A stretch of 64,000 bases of DNA from a bacterium SCSIO 12827. GTDB taxonomy: Bacteria > Pseudomonadota > Alphaproteobacteria > Rhodospirillales > Casp-alpha2. Positions 16,436 through 26,020 of the stretch are shown piece after piece; position 1 is the stretch's first letter, and each line of letters starts with the position of its first letter. The position numbers were made by a program, and so were the translations under genes. The stretch spans positions 2,911,501 to 2,975,500 of the forward strand of contig CP073746.1 of NCBI GenBank assembly GCA_024397995.1. The letters are read 5' to 3'. Below the pieces are notes generated by a model, which saw only the letters and a program-made list of their open reading frames with translations, did no database searches and had not been told where the DNA came from.

Positions 16436-17962
16436 TCAGCTTTTGCCCAGCCGGATGGCCACGAAGCGCAGGCCGTTCTGCCCCTGCACCAAAAGCAGAA
16501 CCGACTTGCGACCGGTGTCACGGGCTTCCTTGACCTTGCGCACCACGTCGTCGGGGGTGCCGACCTCTTCCTGGCCAACCTCGACGATCAGATCGCCGGG
16601 GCGCACGCCTTTCTCGGCCGCCGGGCCCGCGTTCAGCACGTCGGTCACCAGCACGCCCTTGGCGTCACCTTCAAGCTTGAACTTCTGCACCGCCTCGTCG
16701 GTAATGGCCGACAGGCTCAGGCCCAGATCCTCGACCACCTGGGGCTTGGCGTCGGTGCCGGCCCCTTTGTCGGTACGCGCGGCGACCTGTTGTTCCTGTT
16801 CCTGCAGTTCGCCGACCTTGACCTTAAGGTCGATCTTCTTGTTTTCGCGCCAGACCTCGACCGGCACGTCGACGCCCACTTCAGTGTCGGCGACGATGCG
16901 CGGCAGCTTGCGCATGTCGGGCACCTTGCGCTTGTTGAAGCTCAGGATCACGTCACCGCGCTGGATCTTGCCCTTGGCGGCGGGGCCGTCTTCGACCACC
17001 TGGGCGACAAGCGCCCCTACCGGTTCCTTCAGCCCCAGGCTTTCGGCGACTTCCGGCGTGACTTGCTGGATATGAACGCCGAGCCAGCCACGCTTGACCT
17101 GACCGTGCTTGATCAACTGGGAGATCACCGGCTTGGCGGTGGACATGGGCACGGCAAAGCCGATGCCGACGCTGCCGCCGGACGGTGAGAAGATCGCCGT
17201 GTTGATGCCGATGACCTGGCCGTCCAGATTGAACAGCGGTCCGCCTGAATTGCCCCGGTTGATGGAGGCGTCGGTCTGAATGAAATTGTCATAGGGGCCG
17301 GCGGAAATGTCGCGGCCGCGGGCCGAGATAATACCCGCCGTGACCGTGCCGCCCAGGCCGAACGGATTGCCGATGGCGACCACCCAGTCGCCGACGCGCG
17401 ATTTTTCCGAATCGCCGAACGAGATGGCGTGGTATTTCTGGCCTTTCAGATCGACCTTCAGCACCGCGATATCCGTCTTCTGGTCGCGGCCGACAACCGT
17501 TGCCTTGAGACGCGTGTCGTCCTGCAGGATGACTTCGATCTCGTCGGCGTCCTGGATCACGTGGTTGTTGGTGATTACATGGCCGGCGTCGTCGATGATG
17601 AAGCCGGAGCCCAGGGACGTGGCCTTGCGGGCCTGGGGCTTGCCGCCATTGGGCTGGCCGCGGTCGAAGAATTCCTTGAAGAAGTCCTCGAAGGGGGAAC
17701 CGGGCGGAAGCTGCGGCATTTCAAAGCCACGGCTTTCGATGACCTGGGTCGTCGAAATGTTGACCACGGAAGGCAGCAGCTTTTCCGCCAGGTCGGCGAA
17801 GCTTTCAGGGGCCGGGCGCGCCTGCGCCACGGTCGTCATGATCATGAAGGCGGTCAGCGCGAGCGCCGCGGCGAAAGCGCCGAGACCGGCCATCCGCAAA
17901 GGTGAGCGGTCGTCAGCGGCCGCGATGGGCGCGTCCTGTTTGGAGAGACGAATCTGGTTCAT
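16436..17962 (-). CDS. DegP/MucD-type periplasmic serine protease
   Basis: Do-family (HtrA) protease of 508 residues for periplasmic protein quality control. A membrane span or uncleaved signal (about residues 30-50, ending in AQA) precedes the trypsin-like domain with the catalytic triad in NNHVI (His), KTDIAVLKV (Asp) and NRGNSGGPL (Ser). Two PDZ domains follow. I take ATG 17962 (MNQIRL) with AGGTG seven bases upstream; a longer frame from 18013 adds 17 residues. It lies downstream of hflK-hflC-DUF2065, suggesting joint use in envelope quality control. Confidence 0.93.
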   Translation of the reverse strand: MNQIRLSKQDAPIAAADDRSPLRMAGLGAFAAALALTAFMIMTTVAQARPAPESFADLAEKLLPSVVNISTTQVIESRGFEMPQLPPGSPFEDFFKEFFDRGQPNGGKPQARKATSLGSGFIIDDAGHVITNNHVIQDADEIEVILQDDTRLKATVVGRDQKTDIAVLKVDLKGQKYHAISFGDSEKSRVGDWVVAIGNPFGLGGTVTAGIISARGRDISAGPYDNFIQTDASINRGNSGGPLFNLDGQVIGINTAIFSPSGGSVGIGFAVPMSTAKPVISQLIKHGQVKRGWLGVHIQQVTPEVAESLGLKEPVGALVAQVVEDGPAAKGKIQRGDVILSFNKRKVPDMRKLPRIVADTEVGVDVPVEVWRENKKIDLKVKVGELQEQEQQVAARTDKGAGTDAKPQVVEDLGLSLSAITDEAVQKFKLEGDAKGVLVTDVLNAGPAAEKGVRPGDLIVEVGQEEVGTPDDVVRKVKEARDTGRKSVLLLVQGQNGLRFVAIRLGKS

Positions 17963-18184
17963 CTTAACACCTAGTCCTTCCGTCACATGCGGGATCATGC
18001 CGGTTGGGATCATGCCACGGACCCCGCAAAGATTAAACAGTGTGCTATCGGGAACCCGGGACCGGGCGCCCTTTTGGAATGCCCTCTGATATGGCCGGGG
18101 AATATGGCCGTAGGATGGCCCTGCCCCGGTATGTTTTGGGCAATCACGGCCTGCTTCCGACGCAATTCCCGGCCACGGCCACCC

Positions 18185-18370
18185 TTATCCCCGGACGGCC
18201 CAGACCACGATCACGCCGACAACCGCCGCCCCCAGCCCCGCCAGGCGCAAGGTCCCCGGCGGCATTTCCTGCATTTGGGACATCGCCCGCTGCATGCCGT
18301 CGGGGAACAATGCGTAGATCACGCCCTCGATCACCAGGACAAGTCCCAGCGCCGTGTAGAAGTCATTCAT
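18185..18370 (-). CDS. DUF2065 (YjeT-like) small membrane protein
   Basis: Protein of 61 residues with two hydrophobic segments (about 5-21 and 42-58) separated by MQRAMSQMQEMPPG. This is the pattern of the DUF2065/YjeT family, which is encoded just after hflC in enterobacteria, as here (40 bases downstream of hflC). Function is unknown; a link to the HflKC complex rests on gene order only. Confidence 0.85.
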   Translation of the reverse strand: MNDFYTALGLVLVIEGVIYALFPDGMQRAMSQMQEMPPGTLRLAGLGAAVVGVIVVWAVRG

Positions 18371-18410
18371 CAGGTTCCGGCCCCGCTGCCGGACGGCCCC
18401 CGGGCCCGCA

Positions 18411-19292
18411 TCAGCGGGCGCGGGTGGTGCCGTCCTTGAGCGCGTTGAAGAACTGGAACAGTTCCGAATTGGGGCTGAGAACCATGGACGTGCCCTCGTT
18501 CAGAGCGGCGCCCAGGGCATCCAGGGAGCGGTAGAAATCGAAGAATTCCGCATCCTTGCCATAGGCTCCGTTGAGGATACGCGTCCGTTCGCCATCGCCT
18601 TCACCACGAAGGATTTCCGACTTGCGCCGGGCTTCCGCCAGGATGATGACCTTGTCACGTTCGGCCTCGGCCTGAATCCGTGTCTTCTGCTCCTCGCCCT
18701 TGGCGCGCAGTTCAGCGGCCTCGGCGATACGGTCGGAGCGCATGCGGTTGAACACCGCCTGCGACGTAGCATCGGGCAGGTCCGTGCGACCGATACGGAT
18801 GTCGATGACCTCGACCCCGAATTCAGGCGCTTGGGCACGCATCAGGTTGGCGACGCGATCCATGATCTGGGCACGCTTATCCGTCAACATGTCGGGCAGC
18901 AGGATCTTACCGATTTCCGAACGGATGCCGGCGTTGAGACGCCCGCCGAAGACCTGGCGGAAATTGGCGTCGGTGCCGGCACGTTTGCGGAATTCAAGCG
19001 GATCGACGATGCGGTAACGCGCGAAGGCGTCCACGTTGATGCGCTTCTGGTCGGCCAGGATGACTTCCTGCACCGGCGGATCCAGATCAAGGATACGCCG
19101 GTCGTAGTATTCCACGTTCTGAACGAACGGCAGCTTGACCTTGAGGCCCGGCGTCCGCTCCACATGCACGGGATTACCGAACTGCAGAACCAAAGCTTGC
19201 TGGTCCTGACGCACGGTGTACAGGGCGCTGAAGGCGCAGAGCCCGGAAACGGCGACGATCACCGCCAGGATGAAAAGACCTGGGCGTTTCAT
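18411..19292 (-). CDS. hflC: HflC, FtsH protease modulator
   Basis: SPFH/band-7 membrane protein of 293 residues that assembles with HflK into a large cage around FtsH. It has one N-terminal span (about residues 4-24), the band-7 domain, and a helical region rich in Glu/Arg/Ala (about 190-240). Start overlaps the hflK stop by 4 bases, so the two are translationally coupled. Confidence 0.95.
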   Translation of the reverse strand: MKRPGLFILAVIVAVSGLCAFSALYTVRQDQQALVLQFGNPVHVERTPGLKVKLPFVQNVEYYDRRILDLDPPVQEVILADQKRINVDAFARYRIVDPLEFRKRAGTDANFRQVFGGRLNAGIRSEIGKILLPDMLTDKRAQIMDRVANLMRAQAPEFGVEVIDIRIGRTDLPDATSQAVFNRMRSDRIAEAAELRAKGEEQKTRIQAEAERDKVIILAEARRKSEILRGEGDGERTRILNGAYGKDAEFFDFYRSLDALGAALNEGTSMVLSPNSELFQFFNALKDGTTRAR

Positions 19293-20407
19293 TTCGCACC
19301 TCCACTGGATTTGCGCAGTTCATTGAGCGGCAGATAGGGCACGACCTTGGAGCCGTCCGCCCCCTCGTCCAGGATGATCTTGTCGGCGGTCGACAGTATT
19401 TCCTGCATGCGCTCCAGATACAGCCGCCGCTTGGTCACGTCCTTGTTGGTCAGATAGGCGTTGTAGACCGAGAGAAAGCGTTCGGCTTCACCCTGGGCAT
19501 CCTTGATGACCCGTTCCTTATAGGCCGTCGCCTCGGCGATCAGCTTTTCCGCTTCACCCTTGGCCCGCGGCACGATGTCGTTGCGGAAGGCAACAGCTTC
19601 GTTGACGGACCGCTCCTGATCCTGGCGGGCACGCTGCACGTCGTTGAAGGCGTCGATGACTTCCTTGGGCGGGTCCGCCTTTTGCATCTTCAGTTCGGCG
19701 ACGGCGATACCGGCGCCATAGCTGTCGAGGATGCGCTGCAACAGGTCGCGGGTCTTGGCTTCAACGCCGGCACGGTTCTTGGTAATCGCCTCTTCCAGGG
19801 TCGACTGGCCGACGATCTCGCGCATGGCGCTTTCCGCTGCCACCTTGATGGTGGTTTCCGGCTCGCGAATGTTGAACAGGTAGTCGGCGGCGTTCTTGAT
19901 GCGCCACTGCACGATGAAGTCGATGTCGGCGATGTTCTGGTCGCCGGTCAGCATCATGCTTTCCAGCGTCACATCCCGTCCGCCGGTGCCCCGGCCGACA
20001 TTGCCGGGACCGCGGAATCCGATGTTGATGGTGTTGGTGTTTTCAACGTCAACCTTGATGACTTCGCCGATCGGGCTTGGGAACCAGAAATTGAGGCCCG
20101 GCCCCGTGCGCTTGACGAATTCACCGAACAGCAGTTCCACGCCCTGTTGGCCGGGCTGAATGCGGTAGGGCACGGTAAGGCCCACCCACAACGCCGCGGC
20201 GATCAACAGGCCGATCACCACGCCTTTGGCGCCACCGGCGCCGCCGGGCATGAATTTCTTCATGCTGTCCTGGCTCTTCCTAAGCAATTCCTCGATATCG
20301 GGCGGGGTCGGTCCGCTGCCGCGAGGTCCGCCGCCACCGCCGCCCCATGGGCCGCCGCCGCCTCCGCCGCCCCCCCAGGGGCCGCCGCCTTGTGGTTTCC
20401 AGGCCAT
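19289..20407 (-). CDS. hflK: HflK, FtsH protease modulator
   Basis: Partner of HflC, 372 residues. The N-terminus is a Gly/Trp/Pro-rich cytoplasmic tail (about 1-35), then one span (about 60-80, VVIGLLIAAALWVGL), then the band-7 domain with the family motif RIQPGQQGVELLFGEF, and a long helical region. Gly-rich tails are typical of HflK. It is first in the hflK-hflC-DUF2065-degP set and is divergent from mrp over a 227-base gap. Confidence 0.96.
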   Translation of the reverse strand: MAWKPQGGGPWGGGGGGGGPWGGGGGGPRGSGPTPPDIEELLRKSQDSMKKFMPGGAGGAKGVVIGLLIAAALWVGLTVPYRIQPGQQGVELLFGEFVKRTGPGLNFWFPSPIGEVIKVDVENTNTINIGFRGPGNVGRGTGGRDVTLESMMLTGDQNIADIDFIVQWRIKNAADYLFNIREPETTIKVAAESAMREIVGQSTLEEAITKNRAGVEAKTRDLLQRILDSYGAGIAVAELKMQKADPPKEVIDAFNDVQRARQDQERSVNEAVAFRNDIVPRAKGEAEKLIAEATAYKERVIKDAQGEAERFLSVYNAYLTNKDVTKRRLYLERMQEILSTADKIILDEGADGSKVVPYLPLNELRKSSGGAK

Positions 20408-20634
20408 GTTCCGGGATTACCTCTCTGTTCTTAATGTTATCGGCACCCGATTGGGCACCTTGTTTCCTGCTATCCAGGCCTTGCATTCCGCGGCCCAGAC
20501 GCCATTTGCTAATCGTCCCGCGTCCGCGGGTAACAGGTCCGCCTGGTGAAGCACGGACTTGCATCCATACCCGCCGATGGGGCATTAACCCGGACGCAGG
20601 GCGAATATCGTCTTATAACCCGGAGATTTCAAGG

Positions 20635-21789
20635 ATGGCGCAGTTGAACCCGCAAACGATCCTGGAGGCCTTGGCCACCGTGACCGACCCCGCCACGGGC
20701 CGAAACCTGGTCGAAGCCAAGATGATCCAGGGCCTGCAGGAAAAGGACGGTCACGTGGCATTCGCCATCGAGATCGACCCCGCCCGCGCCGGCGACATGG
20801 AAGAAGTCCGCAAACAGGCGGAAAAAACCGTGCATGCCATGGACGGTGTGCTGACGGTGACCGCCGTGCTGACCGCCGAGAAAAAGGGTTCCGCCAACGC
20901 GGCTCCGCCGCCGCCTCAGTCCGGCCAGCAACGCCCCGGCGGGCACGGCCATGGGCAACCCGCCCCCCAGGCCGGCGCCGATATGCTGCCAGGCGTGCGT
21001 TCGATCATCGCCGTGGCCTCGGGCAAAGGCGGCGTCGGCAAATCGACGACGGCGGCCAATCTGGCGCTCGGTCTCGCCGCCGAGGGTCATTCCGTAGGCC
21101 TGCTGGATGCCGACATCTACGGACCCTCGATGCCGCGCATGATGGGTATTACCGGGCAGCCGGCCTCGGCCGACGGCAAGACCTTGGATCCCATGGAAAA
21201 CTACGGCATCAAGGTCATGTCCATGGGCTTCCTGGTGGACGAGGAAACGCCAATGATCTGGCGCGGGCCGATGGTGCAGTCAGCGCTCGAACAAATGATG
21301 CGCGACGTCAATTGGGGCGCCTTGGACGTGCTGGTGGTCGACATGCCGCCAGGCACCGGTGACGCGCAACTAACGATGGCGCAGCGGGTGCCGCTGACGG
21401 GGGCGGTCATCGTTTCCACCCCGCAGGACATCGCCCTTCTGGATGCCCGCAAGGGCCTCAACATGTTCCGCAAGGTTGACGTGCCCGTGTTCGGCATCAT
21501 CGAGAACATGAGCTATTTTTCCTGCCCGCACTGCGGCGAACGGTCCGAAATCTTCAGCCACGGCGGCGCGCGCAAGGAAGCCGAACGCCTGGGCGTCGAT
21601 TTCCTGGGCGAGGTGCCGCTGCACATCGACATCCGCACCACGGCCGACGGCGGCCATCCCATCGTGGTGTCCATCCCCGAGGGCGAACACGCGCTGAAAT
21701 ACCGCGAAATTGCCCGCGATGTCTGGGCGCGCATCGAAAAGGCGACGGGGGCGGAGGCCAAGAGCGGCCCGAAGATCGTCTTCCAATAG
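20635..21789 (+). CDS. mrp: Mrp/ApbC iron-sulfur cluster carrier ATPase
   Basis: P-loop ATPase of 384 residues that carries and transfers Fe-S clusters. An N-terminal MIP18 (DUF59) domain (about 5-80) is joined by a Pro/Gln/Gly-rich linker to the MinD-like ATPase with the deviant Walker A GKGGVGKST and the CxxC cluster site in FSCPHCGE. I take ATG 20635 (MAQLNPQ), since the upstream extension is Arg/Pro-rich read-through of the divergent promoter region. Confidence 0.94.
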   Translation: MAQLNPQTILEALATVTDPATGRNLVEAKMIQGLQEKDGHVAFAIEIDPARAGDMEEVRKQAEKTVHAMDGVLTVTAVLTAEKKGSANAAPPPPQSGQQRPGGHGHGQPAPQAGADMLPGVRSIIAVASGKGGVGKSTTAANLALGLAAEGHSVGLLDADIYGPSMPRMMGITGQPASADGKTLDPMENYGIKVMSMGFLVDEETPMIWRGPMVQSALEQMMRDVNWGALDVLVVDMPPGTGDAQLTMAQRVPLTGAVIVSTPQDIALLDARKGLNMFRKVDVPVFGIIENMSYFSCPHCGERSEIFSHGGARKEAERLGVDFLGEVPLHIDIRTTADGGHPIVVSIPEGEHALKYREIARDVWARIEKATGAEAKSGPKIVFQ

Positions 21790-21800
21790 GCGCCTTGGCC

Positions 21801-22211
21801 TTATTGGCCGAACATCTTCTTCAGGTTGTCAAACCCGGCCTGATAGACGTCCTGGATCGCCTTCATGGCGTCGTTTTCCGGCACGCCCGCCGCCTCGAAC
21901 TCGGACGACCATTCGACGGAACACCCGTCGTCGTCGTCATGCACCGTCAACTCGGCCCGGTAGTTCTTCACCGGCAACGGGCTGTCTGCGATGGTGTAGG
22001 AATAGGTGCGCGTCTTGTTGTCGACCTTTTCCAGTTTTTCGATGATCGTGCCGCCGCCGGCCAATGACAACTTTCGCATCTGGCCCGCGTTCTTCAGTTC
22101 GCTAGATTCAACCCCCGGGTGCCAGTCAGGAAGGGCATTGAAGTGTCCGATCAGGTTCCACACCTGATCAGCGGCGACGTTGAGGTCCTGCTTCATGGAA
22201 ATCTTGGGCAT
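21801..22211 (-). CDS. SRPBCC/START-like protein (polyketide cyclase family 2 fold)
   Basis: Protein of 136 residues with the helix-grip fold signature: LNVAADQVWNLIGHFNALPDWHP near the start and a long C-terminal helix (about residues 110-135). Such proteins bind hydrophobic ligands; no specific role can be assigned. It converges with mrp (11 bases apart) and lies 23 bases downstream of folA, so it is probably co-transcribed with it. Confidence 0.85.
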   Translation of the reverse strand: MPKISMKQDLNVAADQVWNLIGHFNALPDWHPGVESSELKNAGQMRKLSLAGGGTIIEKLEKVDNKTRTYSYTIADSPLPVKNYRAELTVHDDDDGCSVEWSSEFEAAGVPENDAMKAIQDVYQAGFDNLKKMFGQ

Positions 22212-22234
22212 GGGCGTGTCCTCCGTGATTCATT

Positions 22235-22759
22235 TCAGGAATCCTTCGCGACCCGATCATACGCCACAAAGCTGAAGGCGGGGCCGCCCGGCTGTTCCGG
22301 ATCATGATACGCCCGCGCGGTTTCACGCCAATGCGCTGGATCAATTTCCGGAAAAAACGTGTCGCCGGGCACGTCCGCATGGACCTGACAGATGTCGAGC
22401 CGGTCGGCCAACGGCAAGGCCTGTTCAAAAATCTCGGCGCCCCCGATCACCATCACCTCGCCGGTCGCGTGGGCGCGGGCGGCATCAAATGCGGCATCCA
22501 GGGAATGCGTGATTTCCACCCCCTCGGCGTGGAAATCCCGGTCGCGGGTCACGATAATATTGGGCCGCCCCGGCAGGACCCGGCCGATGGACAGAAACGT
22601 CTTGCGCCCCATGATCATGGGATGGCCCATGGTCACAGCCTTAAACCGTTTCAGGTCCGTGGAAATATGCCAGGGCAGGTCCCCGTCCCGCCCGATGCAG
22701 CGGTTCTCCGCCACGGCGACGACAAGCGTGATGCGGGAAGAACGCGGCGTATTCGGCAT
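22235..22759 (-). CDS. folA: dihydrofolate reductase
   Basis: Reduces dihydrofolate with NADPH. From ATG 22759 it has 174 residues, the usual size. Motifs include VVAVAENRCIGRDGDLPWH at the start, the catalytic acidic residue in the DLKRF helix, the GRKTFLSIG NADPH site and VIGGAEIFEQALPLAD. A longer frame from 22882 adds 41 residues unlike the family. The usual thyA-folA pairing is kept, but a PAS gene on the other strand lies between them. Confidence 0.93.
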   Translation of the reverse strand: MPNTPRSSRITLVVAVAENRCIGRDGDLPWHISTDLKRFKAVTMGHPMIMGRKTFLSIGRVLPGRPNIIVTRDRDFHAEGVEITHSLDAAFDAARAHATGEVMVIGGAEIFEQALPLADRLDICQVHADVPGDTFFPEIDPAHWRETARAYHDPEQPGGPAFSFVAYDRVAKDS

Positions 22760-22945
22760 GAGCGGATCGGTTCCAAGCAAAGAATGACAGCGCATTCTGT
22801 TTACCGGGAAACCGGCGTCGGGCCTACCCCCCCACGGGCGCATGAAGCCTCCGAATGGAGAACCACCCGCACCTGAATACAATCATGCACAGAAAAAAGA
22901 TGTTACAAACACACCCATCTTGCGTGGCCCTGTTAACACTTTCTT

Positions 22946-22954
22946 TGCTATGAT
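22946..22954 (+). promoter_or_regulatory. extended -10 element upstream of the PAS_5 gene
   Basis: TGCTATGAT, an extended -10 (TG-N-TATGAT), about 100 bases before the PAS_5 start in an A/T-richer stretch. No good -35 is present, which suits extended -10 promoters. The rest of the 22760-23052 gap shows nothing I can name. Confidence 0.4.
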
Positions 22955-23052
22955 TACCAAAGCGGCACCGGGCATCACGCACCGGAAACTAAAATCACCA
23001 AGCCGCAAAATGCTCTTCAGATCGAAGCGAGGACAAGGCCATCCGACCAGCC

Positions 23053-23592
23053 TTGGAGAGCCGTGCCTTGCATATTCGCTATGATATTCTGAACACTGCC
23101 GACATCGACCTTGGAGAAGGCCAATCGGTTCTGGATTACTGGGACAGGGTGCGGGGTCATGCTTTCGCGCCGGCTTGGTCACATCAATTCAAACTGACCG
23201 AACTTGCCACCCATGTCGTTCCCGGCATGACGGTGGTTGACCGCATCGATGGCGGACGGAACTTCTTCTATCGATTCTGGGGCACCAACCACATGACCAT
23301 GAAGGGGTTCGAGATGACCGGGAAGACGGTCGATCAGACCCCCAATAAGGACATTCAGCGCATCGCCACCCGGCAGTTCGAGACGGTCATCCAGCGCCGC
23401 CTACCGACCGTATTCCTGTACACCATCGATTATCCCAGGCGGCACCGTCCGTCGGAATTCGTCCTGCGCCTGCCGCTGTCCGACGATGGCGTGACCGTCA
23501 GCCGCATCGTGACGTTCCAGGACCTGAATTCGCCGAGTGCGCGGTGGGAACTGGTCCTTGCCAGCCTGATGCCGGACCGGCCCTGCGGCTGA
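23053..23592 (+). CDS. PAS_5 domain protein, unknown function
   Basis: Protein of about 179 residues made almost entirely of one PAS-like domain of the PAS_5 type, common and often multi-copy in Rhodospirillales. Typical features are the YWDRVRGHAFAPAWSHQF opening, a basic YRFWGTNH strand and the C-terminal LRLPLSDDG stretch. No output domain is attached. The start is uncertain: the only candidates are TTG 23053 or TTG 23068. It is inserted on the plus strand between thyA and folA and converges with thyA. Confidence 0.75.
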   Translation: MESRALHIRYDILNTADIDLGEGQSVLDYWDRVRGHAFAPAWSHQFKLTELATHVVPGMTVVDRIDGGRNFFYRFWGTNHMTMKGFEMTGKTVDQTPNKDIQRIATRQFETVIQRRLPTVFLYTIDYPRRHRPSEFVLRLPLSDDGVTVSRIVTFQDLNSPSARWELVLASLMPDRPCG

Positions 23593-23604
23593 ACGCGGCA
23601 CGAC

Positions 23605-24399
23605 TCAAACGGCGATCGGCGCCTTGATATGCGGGTGCGGATCATATCCCCGCAGTTCGAAATCATCGAACGTGAACGCAAACAGGTCCGTGATCTCCGG
23701 GTTGATCCACATGGTCGGCAGCGGCCGGGGATCACGAGTCAGTTGCTCGTCCGCCTGATCCAGATGGTTCATGTAAAGATGCGCGTCGCCCAGGGTGTGC
23801 ACGAAATCGCCCGGCTTCAGGCCCATGACCTGGGCCACCATCATGGTCAGCAACGCATAGGACGCGATGTTGAAGGGCACCCCCAGAAAAATATCGCAGG
23901 ACCGCTGGTAGAGCTGGCAGGAAAGTTTGCCGTCGGCGACATAGAACTGGAACAGGCAATGGCACGGCGGCAGCGCCATGTGATCGACCTCGGCCACGTT
24001 CCAGGCCGACACGATATGGCGTCGTGAATTGGGGTTGTCGCGGATCGATTTCAGGATATTGGCGATCTGATCGATGGTGCCGCCGTCTGGCGTCGGCCAG
24101 GACCGCCATTGATGGCCGTAAACGGGGCCCAACTCACCATTTTCGTCGGCCCATTCGTCCCAGATCGAAACCCCGTTATCCTTCAGGTACTTGATGTTGG
24201 TATCACCGGCCAGGAACCACAGAAGTTCATGAATAATGGATTTCAGGTGCAGTTTCTTGGTGGTCAGGCAAGGAAAGCCCTGCGACAGGTCGAAGCGCAT
24301 TTGATGACCGAACACGCTTTGCGTGCCGGTGCCGGTACGGTCGCCGCGCATGATGCCGTCGGTCCGCACCCGGCGGAGGAGGTCGAGATATTGCTGCAT
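23605..24399 (-). CDS. thyA: thymidylate synthase
   Basis: Makes dTMP from dUMP with methylene-tetrahydrofolate. From ATG 24399 it has exactly 264 residues, the E. coli size. Motifs include [18 protein letters not shown], the catalytic cysteine in [11 protein letters not shown] and the dUMP site [17 protein letters not shown] longer upstream frame overlaps the Ldh_2 gene and is an artefact. Confidence 0.97.
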   Translation of the reverse strand: MQQYLDLLRRVRTDGIMRGDRTGTGTQSVFGHQMRFDLSQGFPCLTTKKLHLKSIIHELLWFLAGDTNIKYLKDNGVSIWDEWADENGELGPVYGHQWRSWPTPDGGTIDQIANILKSIRDNPNSRRHIVSAWNVAEVDHMALPPCHCLFQFYVADGKLSCQLYQRSCDIFLGVPFNIASYALLTMMVAQVMGLKPGDFVHTLGDAHLYMNHLDQADEQLTRDPRPLPTMWINPEITDLFAFTFDDFELRGYDPHPHIKAPIAV

Positions 24400-24540
24400 G
24401 GCCCGAATGGTAATGTTCCTCGGGATGGAAATGAAGGAGTTCCTGCAGGCCGGGCCTACGTAGCGATTGACGGCGATGCGCCTCCGCCTCAGGATCGCGG
24501 AACTCACGAATCGACCACCAGACGTTCCTTGGGAGCCTCC

Positions 24541-25590
24541 ATGTCCAACACAGAAATTATCGCCGAAGCCGAGCTTACGGCGCTTGCCGCCCGCGCCTTT
24601 GAAAATGCGGGCCTGTCTGCCGCTAACGCTGCCGTCACCGCCCGCCATCTGATCCTGATGGACTTGATGGGCGTGTCGACCCACGGCGTCCATCGCATCG
24701 AACAGTATGTCAAACGTATCCAGGCCGGGGTCGTCGATGCCAAGGCCCAGGTTATCGTGGAGGACCGCGCACCGTCCCTCGCCTTGGTCGACGGCGGCAA
24801 CGGTCAAGGCCATGTCGCCGCCCAGCGCGCCTTCGACGTCGCCCTGGAAAAGGCCAAGACGACGGGCATCAGCTTCGTCGCCGTGCGCCGTTCCGGCCAT
24901 TTTGGCGGCACTGCCAGCTACGGTTATCTCGCCGCCCAGGCGGGCATGATCTTGATGACCGGCACAGGCGCATCCCCGGCCATGGCGCCTTTCGGCGGGC
25001 GCGACCTGAAGGTCGGTAACAACCCCTTCGGCTGTGCCGCCCCGGGATCGCTGGCGGACCCGGTGTCGGGCCCCATGCCCTTTATCCTGGACATGGCCCA
25101 GAGCGTTGCCGCCCGCGGCAAGATGCGCAAGCTGCGCGACGCGGGCGAACCCATGCCGCTGGGCTGGGCGCTCGACAAGGACGGCAACCCGACGACGGAC
25201 CCAGCCGCCGGGCTTGACGGTTTCATCCAGTTCATCGGCGGGCACAAGGGCTACGGCATGGCCCTGATGGTCGACATCCTGTCGGGCCTGCTGTCGGGCG
25301 GCGAATACCTGGACCAGACCCGCCAGATGTGGGACGAGGACGGCCCCCAAGGCACATCTCATTTCTTCATCGCATTGGATCCCGCACGTCTGCTGGAGAC
25401 CGGCGAATACGACCGCCGCATGGCCGACTTCCGCGACCGCATCAAGACGACGGCGCCGTTCAACGAAGGGGGCGAGGTTTTGCTGCCGGGCGAGATTGAG
25501 ATACGCAACCTGACCAACCGCCGCGCCAAGGGCATCCCCGTGCCGTCGAAAACCCTTGCCGAGGTTCGCGCCCTTGCGGAAGGCGCCTGA
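24541..25590 (+). CDS. Ldh_2-type malate/L-lactate/ureidoglycolate dehydrogenase
   Basis: NAD(P)-dependent oxidoreductase of the malate/L-sulfolactate/ureidoglycolate dehydrogenase family, 349 residues. Conserved parts are [11 protein letters not shown] (substrate and catalytic histidine region), [12 protein letters not shown], and the [13 protein letters not shown] and [15 protein letters not shown] blocks. The substrate cannot be told. Ureidoglycolate or sulfolactate would be of interest given the glyoxylate genes in this window, but that is speculation. ATG 24541 follows GGGAG at good spacing. It is divergent from thyA. Confidence 0.88.
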   Translation: MSNTEIIAEAELTALAARAFENAGLSAANAAVTARHLILMDLMGVSTHGVHRIEQYVKRIQAGVVDAKAQVIVEDRAPSLALVDGGNGQGHVAAQRAFDVALEKAKTTGISFVAVRRSGHFGGTASYGYLAAQAGMILMTGTGASPAMAPFGGRDLKVGNNPFGCAAPGSLADPVSGPMPFILDMAQSVAARGKMRKLRDAGEPMPLGWALDKDGNPTTDPAAGLDGFIQFIGGHKGYGMALMVDILSGLLSGGEYLDQTRQMWDEDGPQGTSHFFIALDPARLLETGEYDRRMADFRDRIKTTAPFNEGGEVLLPGEIEIRNLTNRRAKGIPVPSKTLAEVRALAEGA

Positions 25591-25602
25591 TTACACCATA
25601 TT
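25574..25602 (+). promoter_or_regulatory. candidate promoter of the tmRNA gene
   Basis: TTGCGG (25574-25579), 17-base spacer and CATATT (25597-25602), overlapping the end of the Ldh_2 gene. It would start transcription near 25610, just before the tmRNA acceptor piece. Confidence 0.4.
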
Positions 25603-25609
25603 AGGCGTG

Positions 25610-25925
25610 CCGGCTTGCCGGCTACGGTGCTAAACGCCAAGCGGAATAAGCACAGCGGACCCGGGGGCGGTACCCGGCGCCTCCACCACAAACTGCGTTC
25701 GAGATTTTAACGGGATTTCGGCGCGCACCACGCGGTTTGTGATGGGGGCGAAATAGGATCGACGCGTGTAATAAAGGCTTGGTTTGTGCTCGGCATGGTA
25801 CCGCCGATATCGGGCCATTTTGATAAGTGCCAATGATAACACAGAAGCACTTGCTGTCGCGGCCTAACACGCCATAACGACAACGGGGTTCGGGCGGCAC
25901 CTGGCAACAGAAGCCGCCCACTTCT
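25610..25925 (+). ncRNA. ssrA: tmRNA, circularly permuted two-piece alphaproteobacterial type
   Basis: The 3' acceptor piece comes first and ends in GGCGCCTCCACCA (CCA end 25688). After a 55-base intervening segment the 5' piece begins with GGGGGCG (25744-25750), which pairs with CGCCTCC of the acceptor end over 7 bp, including the third-position G-U pair that alanyl-tRNA synthetase reads. The tag frame GCC AAT GAT AAC ... TAA (25829-25867) encodes ANDNTEALAVAA, with the ANDN start and AVAA end of alphaproteobacterial tags. A helix GGGCGGC/GCCGCCC closes the 3' part. Outer ends are approximate. SspB, the adaptor for this tag, is encoded 0.9 kb away. Confidence 0.95.
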
Positions 25926-25953
25926 CTTCCAACATCCTGCATGATGACTGAAA

Positions 25954-25970
25954 CCCCGTTGAGTTCGGGG
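25954..25970 (+). terminator. possible terminator after tmRNA
   Basis: CCCCG/CGGGG stem with a 7-base loop shortly after the tmRNA 3' part. No T run follows, so termination here is uncertain. Confidence 0.35.
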
Positions 25971-26020
25971 GAATTGTGCTGGAGCAGGCGGTGCCCGGCA
26001 CTCCAAGCCTGCTGCTACTG

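Noticed and set aside
23605-25362. 585-residue version of thymidylate synthase
   Set aside because: The first 321 residues are antisense to the Ldh_2 gene; the true start at 24399 gives the standard 264 residues.
25623-25691. Ordinary tRNA gene ending in CCACCA
   Set aside because: No anticodon arm is present and the 5' acceptor strand lies downstream at 25744, so it is the acceptor piece of the permuted tmRNA.
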